A stretch of DNA of 21,747 bases from NCBI GenBank assembly GCA_003693705.1, contig RBZT01000778.1, positions 1 to 21,747 on the forward strand. Reading direction: 5' to 3'. This DNA comes from Polymyxa betae. Lineage: Eukaryota > Endomyxa > Phytomyxea > Plasmodiophorida > Plasmodiophoridae. Shown here piece after piece: positions 1-9,085 of the stretch (the stretch's first letter is position 1; each line of letters starts with the position of its first letter). Both the position numbers and the translations under genes were made by a program. A model generated the notes under the pieces. It searched no databases and was not told where the DNA came from. It saw only the letters and a program-made list of their open reading frames with translations.

Positions 1-503
1 CTGCTCTTTCATCCTGCTGTTCCGTGGCCTTTTTCGCCTGTTTCGCTTGCTTCGCGCACTCGTTATCGGCGTCCATGAGCGCGATTATTTCTTCGAGCAG
101 CTCGATTTTTCATCGAACTCTTCATCGACGCCGCTTTTCCGAAGAGCATCCAAGTTAGTCTCCCTCATTTTTTCTTGACTTCTTTCAATAAGGCGGCCAG
201 TAGGCTCCGTCCTTGCATCTTGCATCCGAAATTCTTTGTGCTCATTAGGGTTTGGGCTATGTCGTCGTACATCGCCTCACTGCTCTTGCCTCCACAACTT
301 TTCCATGGCTGCACTTTCAGGACCTCTTGATACAGCATGATGCAGTCAGATGCATTGAGGTTACGTCGTGGTGGAACCATTCCATCTGCGATTGTTTGAT
401 GGACGAAGAACTCGCCATCCGTCTGTAGTTGTGTCTGGTGGGGCACCGGACTTGAAATTCTCGTCATTGTTTGCTGGTCGATATGTTCGAAGTTCATCGT
501 CAT
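1..503 (-). pseudogene. Myb/SANT-like accessory protein of a PIF/Harbinger element, frameshifted and cut by the window edge
   Basis: The minus-strand frame starts at an ATG at 503 and reads a Myb/SANT-like segment: an acidic-to-basic lead-in, then LNASDCIMLYQEV, PWKSCGGKSS, YDDIAQTLM and GRSLLAALLKEV. This pattern (Leu-rich helix, PW, W/Y-D-IA, final basic helix) is what I know from Myb/SANT-like DNA-binding proteins carried by PIF/Harbinger elements. The frame ends at 165-167, but the expected continuation (ETNLDALRKSGVDEEFDEK) follows one base back at the six-T run 168-173. A second one-base step at the T run 106-110 opens an acidic/Lys-Ala-rich coiled-coil-like tail (ELLEEIIALMDAD...) that runs off the left edge. 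Both breaks are in homopolymers, so they may be decay or uncorrected indels. It is divergent from the transposase at 824-2085, as in two-gene Harbinger elements. An alternative N-terminus in another frame (ATG near 539) cannot be excluded. Confidence 0.6.
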
Positions 504-649
504 AGCCGGGGGTCAGGTCAGCGAATCTCTTTGCAGCCATCGTGAAATTACGATCAGTAAAGAGCACAGCTAATATGAAAATGAATCTACAGACTGGTTT
601 GAAAAACGATTCAGCGCTACAGAACCTCAGTCCTGGTTCTTCTATGCAG

Positions 650-800
650 CTTCTAGAACTGCATTGAAATATATTTCCAGTTTATTGACGTTACAACTGT
701 ATATCTTCTAGAACTGCACTGAAAAATCTTTCCTATTTGCTGGCGCGCGGTACAACTGCAGCTTGGAGAGCTGCACTGAAATATCGTTCCAGGACATAGT
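650..800. repeat. Three degenerate ~55-bp direct repeats in the divergent intergenic region
   Basis: Units start near 650, 705 and 762. Each begins with a form of CTTCTAGAACTGCACTGAAA (third copy CTTGGAGAGCTGCACTGAAA), followed after a short gap by TTTCC or GTTCC. The first two also end with a TACAACTG block. They lie between the divergent SANT-like and transposase genes, so they could be transposase-binding subterminal repeats or promoter elements; this is inference. Confidence 0.6.
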
Positions 801-823
801 TATTATCGCTGTCTTCTGAACAC

Positions 824-2085
824 ATGGAAGCGCTGGTTAACAGGGCATTGTTTTGTCCTTTCACGTTTGAAGAACTGATCTCGTTGTACGTTGCTGAAAT
901 CATTGACAGTGATCAGGTTCGGAGCTAAGCATTGTTTTTTGGATGCTCATTGCATTTTTAACCAGAAGACCTCTTTGTGTTGAGATCAATGGACGTTCCA
1001 ACTCCTCTCTATATCCCGAATGTCAAGTTTGATCTGTCCACTATTGAGGATCAAAACGCTCTGCATGATTTCCGCTTCACAGCTCATCAGATTAAGCAGA
1101 TCAGCATCCATTTACAATTACCAGCGGTTTTCATCACTTCGGAGTGAGATCGAACTCTTCCTCCAGAAGGGCTAGCTCTGGTGCTGCGACGGTTTTGTTA
1201 TCCAAACCGTCTTGAAGACCTAAGGTTCCTGTCTGGACGTTCGATTCCCTCTATGTCACGAATCATTCGCACGACAGGTACAAATAAGAATTTCGATATC
1301 TTTTATTATAACCAGCTGTTTAGTTGATTTAATTTATCAGCGTCACAAAGACCGAATCTATCTTGCAGAAAACATTTTACTGCAACGATTGGGAATGTAT
1401 TCGGAGGCGGTCCATCGGAACAATGCTCCCTTGCAGACTTGCTTTGGGTTTATCGACGGCACAAAGCAAAAAGTCTGTCGGCCGAGCTCCAGAGTGGGTC
1501 GTCTTGGCTGGCAAAGAGGAGAAAACTTGCAACACCAGCTATTCAGCGCCCATAAGAGGCAGCATTGTCAGAATTACCAGGGTATATCAACACCCGACGG
1601 CTTGGTAATCAGCATGTTCGGTCCGATTGAAGGGCGCAGGCATGATAGCAGTCTTCTGCGCGAATCCAGAATTCTACAGAAACTGGAGGGATTGCCTGCT
1701 GCAAATGGTTACTTAATCTACGGCGATCCCGCCTACGGGATTAGCAGATATATCTGTAGTCCATTCAAGGGCGCTGCGCTAACTCCAGTAAGTGCACATC
1801 ATGGAATGCTGTATTACTTTTAAATGAGATTTGCAGGACGAGCAGGAATTCAACTCGAGAATGAGTGCGGTCAGAGCCAGCGTCGAATGGGTCTTCGGAC
1901 GCATTAAAACTCTTATTGCGTTTGTGGATTTTTCCAAAAACTTAAAAGTGATGCATGGCCCTGTTGGTATGGATTTCTTGGTGGCGACGCTGATGACTAA
2001 CATCCATTGCTGCATCAATGGTGGCAACCAGATCAGCGATGTTTTTGGCATTAAACCGCCAACTTTAACTGAATATCTACAATAA
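824..2085 (+). pseudogene. PIF/Harbinger-type DDE transposase, intron-containing, with one in-frame TGA
   Basis: This is a DDE_Tnp_4-class endonuclease that would cut and move its element. The catalytic triad is visible: Asp in FIDGT (1455), Asp in GDPAYG (1725) and Glu in ASVEWVFG (1885). HKRQHCQNYQGISTPDG and FGPIEGRRHDSSLL between them are classic family blocks. The N-terminal helical part (DFRFTAHQIKQISIHLQLP, then LRRFCYPNRLEDLRFLSGRS) is also present. A likely first exon starts at ATG 824. The donor near 909 or 917 and acceptor at 965 are uncertain. A TGA at 1145-1147 interrupts the frame before LPPEGLALVLRR. A second intron starts at 1278, with an acceptor at 1340 or 1368; only 1368 keeps phase. 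A clean phase-0 intron lies at 1788-1836. The protein ends at 2083-2085 after FGIKPPTLTEYLQ. Apart from the TGA it looks recently intact. Confidence 0.85.
1788..1836 (+). other. 49-bp spliceosomal intron in the transposase
   Basis: The donor is GTAAGT and the acceptor TTTGCAG. Removal joins ...GAALTP to DEQEFNSRMS in phase 0, matching the usual continuity of this transposase family. The intron contains an in-frame stop (TAA at 1821-1823), so it must be spliced for the catalytic Glu to be made. Confidence 0.8.
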
Positions 2086-3690
2086 ATGAATCGAGGTTCC
2101 GTCATGCTTGCCATCTGACTGAAATCTATATTCTATGTACATACTCGTCTGCGAAACAGGCAAATCCGCGAATGCAAATATATACACAGCTGTGACGGAC
2201 ATCTATGTCTATATATTTTGAAAATCGGTTGCGAAAACTGTCTATTGTGGCTGATGCTCGATAATTGACAAATCAGAATATATTACGATAGATGAAATTT
2301 TGATGAATTATAGAGCATCAAAGAAGAAAATTTCTGTATTGCGATTACGTCTCATGTTGAAAACCCTAACAAAAGCCAAAAAACATTCCAAACTACCAAC
2401 GAAAGATAACGGAAAAGCCGATAATCGATATCATTCATTCAGAGCTCTCCTGAAGAGATCTTTCAGAAAATCGAGAAAGCGAAACCTATTGAGATTGGCG
2501 ACCAACATTCAGAAATACGAAACCGCGATCTCCTCTCAGAGACGATGTTAGTATGAGAATCGTCGGTTCATTGATGCGATGTCCAGCAACGATTTTCCAT
2601 TGAAGATTTTGTGTCATCATCAACATTGCAAACATTGGCACCAAAAAAGCACAAGAACGACATCCGCGTCATCTAGGCTAGAAAATTCCGTCTCTTGTTT
2701 ACAATATGAGAGCTGGAACTAGAAGCTGAAATCAGCGTTTCCAATTCAGAGAAAATCCGCTGAACGTCTCTCCAGCAGAAGTCAAAAATTTTAAAAGGAA
2801 CCCGTTATAACAGCAATAATGCCTTTCTAACGTGTAAAAAAGTCCTGGTTTATTAGAGTGGCAATAAGCTCTGCCAAATCCTTGATAACCAAATTTGCAC
2901 TGACGGGAAACAATCTGGTGAAGGTTGGATTGGATGATTTTCAGCGTTTTTATTCAGAGCAAGAAATGGCGAACTCACAAGTCCGTTGTCAGAGGATTTG
3001 GTGAAGGTAGAACGTATGGATTAACGACATTGGCTGAGAGAAGGATTTCAAGATCCGCTGCGGTCGCTTCTTCTATCTCATAGAATTTCATTGATGTTTG
3101 TAATGATTTTCAGCTACAAATCAGCATGGAGTTGTTGGACGGACGATGATTTGATAATCAGGTAGGTGCTGGCCGACTCTTTGTCGCGAACTATGCTCTT
3201 AATCATCAAGCATTTTCGATTTCTGCAAATTTCTATGTTCGAAAGGGAGTGCTGTCCGAAATTCGAAAACTTTCGTCATTTTATTCATATTTTCAGAACA
3301 TTTTTCAACATCTCTCTGTACATTTAAAAAAAGGTGATTCTCTATGGTCGCGTTTCGTGCTGGCCACCATTCTGTGCTTTGAAATGGCCGCCCAGGTGTA
3401 TTGAGCTTCGCTGATTCCCTTTCCCCTGAATTCGTCACTCATCGTGCTGATTGAGTTGACGTTCGGGTCGGGGTGAATGGGCGTGTCGTCGATCAGATGT
3501 GAAGCAATCATGATAAGAATTTCCTATCTGAAGGTTCAGAAGAGAGTTCTGGATTCTGCTCAAACTTGAAACTTTCTCTCTTCTTTCTACTATATTCATA
3601 GTCTTAAAACTGTGTTTGGTGATCATCTGTCTGTTTTATTGAACCTTTTGCTGAAATGAGTTTTAGCTGAACGCTGCTCAGCATATCTTG
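2086..3690. other. AT-rich spacer with no supported gene
   Basis: Only short open stretches occur. One at 2300-2551 (plus) is very Lys/Arg-rich and starts next to the transposase; it has no recognisable motif and sits in AT-rich DNA, so I do not call it. The right end of the Harbinger element should lie just beyond 2085, but I could not identify a terminal inverted repeat because the left end is outside the window. Confidence 0.5.
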
Positions 3691-4450
3691 TTACATCTTA
3701 TCTAATGCTTGAGAGATATCAGAAATCCTGTTGAAGTCGCGAGATCGAGTTGGCTTAGAGAATCTACCAAAGAGATGTCACAATAATGTGGTGAGATGAG
3801 GTCTGCCCAATTCATTTATTCGATCCAAATGAGAGGTAGAAAGACAGTTGAATTCCGCGAGATGTCTCATCCATCCTTCTCAGCAATAGATCCTGAAAAT
3901 CTCATCCAACAAATCCGAGTATAGCTCTTGAGATCCAAAAAACACTCGCTCATAAGCTGCAAGATACTTCGATTTGTCACAGCCGTTGCTGATGACTCTG
4001 GCAGCAAAATCTGCTGAAAGGAATCACGGCGTTGACGGACCAAATGACCTGAAAACCCATTTGCCACTGAAATATCTGACTGCTGACCGCGAGGTCAGAT
4101 TTCTCTTCAAAAAATTTGCTGTTTCTGACCAGAGCAGCAACTTTTTAATATAAAATTGCAGTTTAAGGAAAATAATTGGATTTTTATGAATTATCTTAAA
4201 CAAAAGAAGTTTGAATATCTTTTGAAAATTTCAACAAAAACCTGTTATGATGGGTCTGTGCGTTAACAACCCCTGCAAGCTGCGATCGTAAATTCGCCGA
4301 TTTCAGGTAACAAACAAGTCTTGGATTCATTGCGATCTGAAGTGAGAGATCACATCGAGTCGGTGCCTCTGCCCTCATTGTAAAGCTCGTGAAAGACGGA
4401 TCCTCGACGGTATTGTAACAGAAGAGCATCCAATCAACGAAAAAATGCAA
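3691..4450 (-). pseudogene. Decayed gene, possibly armadillo-like repeats
   Basis: Several minus-strand pieces read like a continuous helical protein. One at 4450-4196 contains LQIAMNPRLVCYLKSANLR. Another (about 4075-4020) contains WQMGFQVIWSVNAVIPFS. A third follows an acceptor-like CCTTTCAG and reads from 4013 to 3691: FAARVISNGCDKSKYLAAYE, then GSQELYSDLLDEIF. The third piece is interrupted by TGA at 3882-3880 and 3778-3780 yet stays open otherwise, until TAA at 3693-3691. Small residues at helix turns and the W-x-x-N, N-G spacing recall armadillo repeats of the importin-alpha type, but I see no diagnostic residues. A related-looking decayed gene lies at 14760-16600 on the other strand. 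Unrelated low-complexity reading is possible. Confidence 0.25.
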
Positions 4451-4596
4451 GCCCAGATCGTGATCAGAACGTGGTCAACGGTCAACGGCCTCCGGGAACA
4501 TGTGACGCGCTAGTAAAGGAACTAGAACCGAAATCGCAGGCCCATACAGAGATTGAGCAAAGATGGAGATATGATTGAGGATACTCTAAACACGAA

Positions 4597-5095
4597 TCAG
4601 GCTGTTGAAAGATCCCGACAAACGACCCGAAACATTCGAACAGATGATCGATTGAAAACGAACGAAAAAATGGCGATTACCGCGTCTTCAATCCAGCCCA
4701 TGTAAAGGTCGCCGAAAACTTTCAGTAATCCGGACACGCCCAGGGCGACACCTCCCGCCACATTCGGTATTTTTTTACAGATCCAAAGGGGCAGGATCAC
4801 GTATGGAATAACTGTGATCAGCAACCAAAAGGTTTTTTTCAAAACAGCCGCATACTTGCTACAGATTTAACAGTCAGTTTACAGTTCGAACAATACTACA
4901 ATAGAGCGAAAATGAGAAAGAGAAAAATCAGGAGGAAGTCACGGAGCCCGAACAATCAGCCAGAGCACAATTTCGGGGGGGCAAACCACTCACCTGGCTC
5001 CTTGTAATGATACGATCCTCGATCGGTTTCTGACTACTGACCATTCGCCGAAGGGATTCCACTTTGGCGGCGAAAACGACGATAACGGCCGCCAT
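4597..5095 (-). CDS. Putative two-exon gene for a small membrane protein
   Basis: Exon 1 runs from an ATG at 5095 to 4994 (34 codons, MAAVIVVFAAKVESLRRM...) and ends CAG|GTGAGT, a strong donor. Exon 2 is open from the intron end to TGA at 4599-4597. The acceptor that keeps phase is ...GTAGCAAG at 4855 (exon 2 from 4854), giving a 138-bp intron. The more orthodox CTGTAG acceptor at 4859 would shift frame and stop after 27 residues. The joined product would be 119 aa with one clear hydrophobic segment (TFWLLITVIPYVILPLWI, residues 42-59), a Gly-rich stretch (GGVALGVSGLL), and a second hydrophobic run (AVIAIFSFVF, 92-101), then a basic tail. A C-rich run in the intron precedes a pyrimidine tract. 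I do not recognise a family. Upstream lies an exact 21-bp tandem repeat. Confidence 0.4.
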
Positions 5096-5181
5096 GACCC
5101 GCCACGGAGTTCGAAAACTGCGGGTCGCAGCCTAGTGGATCTCCGGATAATAGATATATTACTCCCTACTTTTTTAATAGG

Positions 5182-5223
5182 GCCGCGCTACCATGTATTA
5201 CAGCCGCGCTACCATGTATTACA
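5182..5223. repeat. Exact 21-bp tandem duplication
   Basis: GCCGCGCTACCATGTATTACA occurs twice in succession (5182-5202 and 5203-5223) without mismatch. It sits about 90 bp upstream of the ATG of the minus-strand small membrane protein gene, in otherwise AT-rich DNA, so it may be part of that promoter. Confidence 0.85.
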
Positions 5224-6056
5224 GGGACTGAGGGCCTGACCGATTGTCATCTTGATTTTCATTTTTTTTTTCAAGAATTTTCACTGTGTTATTTGTCCGA
5301 AAGTTTATAGAACTTGAGCTCCTGCCATTGTGACACTTCTATGGTCATAATAATACAGACTCTCCAAAAACTGCGGAAAAGACTTCACATTGTTTTGGAA
5401 TTTCCCAGTTGCGCACTTTTTATTTTTTCGCAATTGCAAGAAATATTTTTTCGCACGTGTTTTAAAAATGCGGAATATTTCGTGAATTCCATTTAAAACA
5501 AGAGCAGATTGAAAAATGTCCGCAACGGTAGAATCTTAACACGTTCAAATTTCAAAAAACCAGCACAGACGTTCGTATCGAATAGTCTGCAGTCTCTGTA
5601 TTATCAGGCTTAATGTAAATGCCCTGATTGCTCAAATTTTGGTGAGACTGATACAGAGGTCATTATCGTACTATTCTCTCTGTTTCCAGCACCGTCTGTT
5701 CTGCCTTTCGATGCAGACTGCGTGAAAATAAAGCTGACATGAAAGGAAGCAGAGAAAATAGATTTGGGAGTTCGGATTTGAAGTGATATTGATGAGATTA
5801 ATAACGCCAAAAAAAACAAGTTTGAAAGGATCATCTCTCACAATAGGAAAATAATTTTGTTCAATTACTCAAGAATTAGGCCGTTCCCTGGCCAATTGAC
5901 CTCCTGGCTGAATATAGACAATGTGCAGAACTAACACCAACAGCACCCTGCGTGTTTGACACTTTTTCACACTTGAATGTAGGGTTTTCATCAAGACATT
6001 TTGCGGACTTATTCTACAGCTGAATATAACAGGTTTTCTATCTCCAATGGTTCAGT
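5224..6056. other. AT-rich spacer with no supported gene
   Basis: There are poly-T and poly-A runs (for example near 5265-5275 and 5809-5817) and only short chance open frames on either strand. I see no motif, RNA gene or repeat of note. Confidence 0.5.
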
Positions 6057-6834
6057 ATGAGTTTGGACGTGATCACCTCCATCATGGAGCGCGACAACTT
6101 CGGATTAGCAAACCCTTGGTCGATCCGCCGAATAACGTTGGCGTTGATCTCCGACCAGCGTCAGCCCGGCCTCTAACGCGCTCTGCTGCACTCTGCAGAC
6201 TAAGTTCCAGCGCGGCCTCCTTCATGAAGTCGCCTCTCTACTGTCAATTAATGGACTGATCGATTCGATTCTTCTCGACGATGAGAGACGCACAGCCGGT
6301 TCTTATGCTGTTCAAGGTTCGGTGATGGCGATCTTATTAGGTGGCGAATCATCCGCTGGAGAGCGCACATCGATTGCGAACGATTTTCTTCGCCAATTCG
6401 GTAACCCTAACCCTAAAACCCTAAAACTTATTGATTATGGGACTTTAGTATGGGACTTCGTTCAAGACCCGATGCGGATTTTCCACCAGCCTGAATATGA
6501 TTCTTTCATTGATGAAAACATTCCGTCGGTCTGGTTTTTCGACCTGTAAAAGTCCGCGGTGCCTTCTCTGCACCCGGACCAAGTCGTTCCAGCTGCTCTT
6601 CGTATAACTCCGCTCTCGGATTCGGGGAGATTCGTTGATCTTTTCCTGGCGATTCTGACACAGCTGGAGGCGGCATCACCGTTTTACGACCGCAGCCGTT
6701 TATTTAACAGGCATCTTATTGAAGGAGAAGGCCGTCTCTCAATACTAGAGCGGGCAGATCGATTCCCGTCTTCGACCTTCTCTACTTCATTTATTCAATC
6801 AATTAACCGGAGATCAACAGATATCCGTCTGTGA
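6057..6834 (+). pseudogene. Broken member (copy C) of the ankyrin-like family, C-terminal part
   Basis: From 6057 the frame reads LDVITSIMERDNFGLANP, clearly related to FGVINAVIECENFRFASS in the copy at 7703-9085. After an in-frame TAA it shifts frame near 6199 to QRGLLHEVAS-LLSINGLID and DDERRTAGSYAVQGSVMAIL, matching the C-terminal ankyrin-like repeat of the paralogues. Compared with them, about 14 codons are cleanly missing between HEVAS and LLSI. The frame then stays open to 6834 apart from a single TAA at 6547-6549. This extra part (DFVQDPMRIFHQPEYDSF, later FVDLFLAILTQLEAASPF) is not present in the paralogues. A telomere-like CCCTAA run (6403-6426) is translated inside it. A RING-H2 finger follows at 6880-7228, so the original may have been an ankyrin-RING protein. 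Confidence 0.6.
6403..6426. repeat. Interstitial telomere-like repeat inside an open frame
   Basis: AACCCTAACCCTAAAACCCT with a further AAAA forms four degenerate CCCTAA/CCCTAAAA units. In the frame of copy C it translates as NPNPKTLKL without a stop. Confidence 0.8.
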
Positions 6835-6879
6835 TTCCTGGCCAGAGTGCGACCTTTCAAAGTCACAAAAAATGATCTT

Positions 6880-7228
6880 GAACGTGTAATGTTACTCGGC
6901 TCTGTTTCCGGAATATCTCATCGATCAATGTGCAGTTGCGGAGATTCGCCACGGACTATGTGCAATATGCCGTGAGGGAATGATTGAAGACAAGAATGGC
7001 GAACTCGTACCCGGCAAAGGCGAAGACAATGTTCGTGATTTCTTCGAGGAAAAACTTTCGCGGAGTTTGTGATTCGGTGGAACTTGAAATCTGCTCGCTG
7101 CACTTCTGCCCACATTTCTTACATCTGGATTGTGTAAAACAGCTCCGCGAAACAACTTCCGCGCATTCCGCTGCCCTGAATGCCGAGAAAATCTCCAACA
7201 AGTCGCATTTCCCACGCATTTTCGCTAG
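6880..7228 (+). pseudogene. RING-H2 zinc-finger (E3 ubiquitin ligase type) coding fragment, frame-broken
   Basis: All eight zinc ligands of a C3H2C3 RING finger can be read in order. The first pair is CAIC (Cys codons 6959 and 6968). The central block is CPHFLHLDC (Cys 7107, His 7113, His 7122, Cys 7131), and the last pair is CPEC (7172 and 7181). RING-H2 proteins recruit E2 enzymes to ubiquitinate targets. The first pair and a following loop are in one frame that ends with TGA at 7070-7072. The central block is in the next frame, and the last pair is back in the first frame, ending at TAG 7226-7228. The two indels cancel out. The segment upstream (LFPEYLIDQCAVAEIRHGL) is coding-like but has TAA in front of it. 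The long C2-C3 spacing (about 45 residues) is at the upper end for RINGs. It may have been the C-terminus of the ankyrin-like gene just upstream. Confidence 0.65.
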
Positions 7229-7359
7229 AACAATTTCTGCTTGTTATAAAACCATGTTAAACCGAAATTTTGTTAAAATCTTGCCAACAATTTCGTGTCA
7301 GTTCTTTCAAGAGTCGGATTTATAGCTCTGTTTTAGATAGCGGAATTTCGTTCATTTTT

Positions 7360-7376
7360 GGGTTTTAGGGTTAGGG
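7360..7376. repeat. Telomere-like repeat
   Basis: GGGTTTTAGGGTTAGGG: degenerate TTTAGGG/TTAGGG units, in the short spacer between the RING fragment and the next ankyrin-family copy. A further TTAGGGTTT lies at 7519-7527. Confidence 0.75.
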
Positions 7377-7523
7377 CCCTCAACAATCTATCTTCCAGCA
7401 GCATAGGCAGGGGCCGAGCGGGCTCAGACAGTCTCCGATTTAGAGAACAGCGTGTGATTAAAGCCGGAAGAAAAATATTGCCTGCTGTCCTATCAAAATA
7501 AAAAATTTCCGCTGTTAGTTAGG

Positions 7524-9085
7524 GTTTGTCTCACAACAAGTCAATTTGGCCAATCTGAGTCAATCAAATGATTAATCCAGAGATATTAATCGGATCACGG
7601 CCTCCGCCAGTCCGACACTGCCCAGTCCTTGGCCTGGACGTTCGAGACCTTTCAGACCTGGAATTGTCCTCGTCCAGATCCGCCTCGAACTTGTATTGAC
7701 CGATGAACGTTTCTATCGCTGCTCTCCTGTCCGTGACGGCGTCCGCCACCCAGAACCACCCCAAACGCTGCCGTACGCATGGTCGCTTCTCTGCCGGCGA
7801 CGAGGTCAACAGCCTCGACGCTGCAGTCATCGTTGCACCCGTCGTACTGGCCCCGCCCAACTGGTCGCCTGAGCAGCCCGAACGTTATTATGAGCTGGAG
7901 CTCATTATTGAGCACGCAGAGTTCGGCCTGAATGAGGCTTCGACCTTCGTCCAGGTCAGTAAAACCCTCGGCGAACATGTCCGGCGCCGGGCTCGTGATA
8001 TGCAGCTGCTCAAGAACGAAGTCCGAAAGAGGTTCGTGCGTGCTGTCCGAATGCCGCCGTCGGACAACGACTTCCTGCGGACTTTGCCGCAGCTGTTTGC
8101 GTATCCGCCCGCTGTTTACTCCGACTTCTTCACCGACGAAATTGCCGCCCTGTTCTTGAGTCGGCTGCAGATGGCAGCTCGTTATTCCCCGGACACCGTG
8201 CTGGATCTGTTCACACAGAGCGGAGTTGGACAGATTCCATCAGTTGGCAGATTAACTCCAGGATGGGTTTTATCCATTCTCTCATTGACAGATAATCAAG
8301 ACGAAGAGATGAAATTAAGAGAGATTCTGGGCAAAATTGTGCAGCGGGTTCCGGAGGAGATCGGCTCGATTGCATTGGACAGGGGCAGTATTCCTCGGGA
8401 TGTTCTCCGAATAGCCCAAGAATGTTTCCACGAGGCGGAGAGCGACGAGAATGCAGCTCGTCTTCCACCACCATTTGCTCAAATACTTCGCATGTTTCGC
8501 CCAGCAGCGAGAGAATTCATTTCCAGAATATTTGCAGAACAATCGCTCAAGATTCGCCAAGATGTTATACTTTCTCGGGCTTCGCATTGATTTAAAGTTC
8601 GCCGAAATCACAGCGTTCTCGGCTTTCCAGCTGCGATCTTTCTCTGCCTTTTGTCACCGGATCCGATTATGCGCTGTATAATGCGATTCGTGTCCTGTTA
8701 AACAAAGGAAAGTTCGGCGTAATCAACGCCGTCATCGAGTGCGAGAACTTCCGATTTGCGTCCAGTGAGAATATTCACGGTATCATTCTGCTGTTGATCG
8801 AGAGCGAAAGCTGGGACCCCGAGAGCCAGCACGCCCTGTTACGGACTCTGCTGCAGATTTCCGTTCCGGGACGGTCTGCTCCAAGAAGTCGCCTCTATTA
8901 CAGATCCTTTTCCGATTCTACACCGGGCCGTACAGGTCCAAAATGTCGCAGCCGTTCGTGAGCTGCTGTCGATTAAGGGACTGATCGATTTGGACCTTCT
9001 CGATAATGAGAACCGCACAGTTCGTTCTTATGCTGTTGAAGGTTCGGAGATCGCCACCTTATTGGATGCTCTGAGCTCTGTTTAA
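7524..9085 (+). repeat. Inverted segmental duplicate of 17482-19071
   Basis: The whole gene copy A and about 170 bp in front of it match the minus strand of 17482-19071. Shared upstream landmarks include TTGTCTCAC (7526), GAGTCAATC, ATGATTNATCCAG, GATATTAATC, GAGACCTTT and GACCTGGAATTGTC, in the same order and with similar spacing. The match therefore includes the probable promoter and is a DNA-level duplication, not only protein homology. Confidence 0.8.
7703..9085 (+). pseudogene. Ankyrin-like family protein, copy A, with three frameshifts
   Basis: The start ATG 7703 gives a short hydrophobic N-terminus (MNVSIAALLSVTASATQ) that looks like a signal peptide. A helical middle follows (ERYYELELIIEHAEFGL, YPPAVYSDFFTDEI, EEMKLREILGKIVQRVPEEI). 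This frame ends at 8590, but homology to copy B continues in other frames: LYFLGLRIDLKFAEI, then LPFVTGSDYAL after an extra CT at about 8640, then RDGLLQEVASI after an extra T near 8860. The C-terminus (LHRAVQVQNVAAVRELLS, DLLDNENRTVRSYAVEGSEI, ATLLD) has ankyrin-repeat spacing, and TAA is at 9083-9085. The middle, with YYELDLIIEHAEFGLKLAS in copy B, loosely resembles an F-box helix set, but I do not claim it. The two net insertions and earlier break distinguish it from copy B, so it is likely a pseudogene. Confidence 0.75.

Noticed and set aside
1144-1166. A 23-bp micro-intron (GTGAGA...CCTCCAG) that would remove the TGA in the transposase
   Set aside because: Splicing it changes the frame so that LALVLRRFCYPNRL is lost, while the unspliced reading (apart from TGA) matches the family. 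A nonsense codon is simpler.
2300-2551. Very basic 83-codon open frame right of the transposase
   Set aside because: It is Lys/Arg-rich because the DNA is A-rich; no motif, and no clear start context.
989-4013. TGA reassigned as a sense codon, since several broken genes have in-frame TGA
   Set aside because: Other in-frame stops are TAA (6547) and TAG (16430), and the well-preserved copy B ends in TGA where expected. General decay explains it better.
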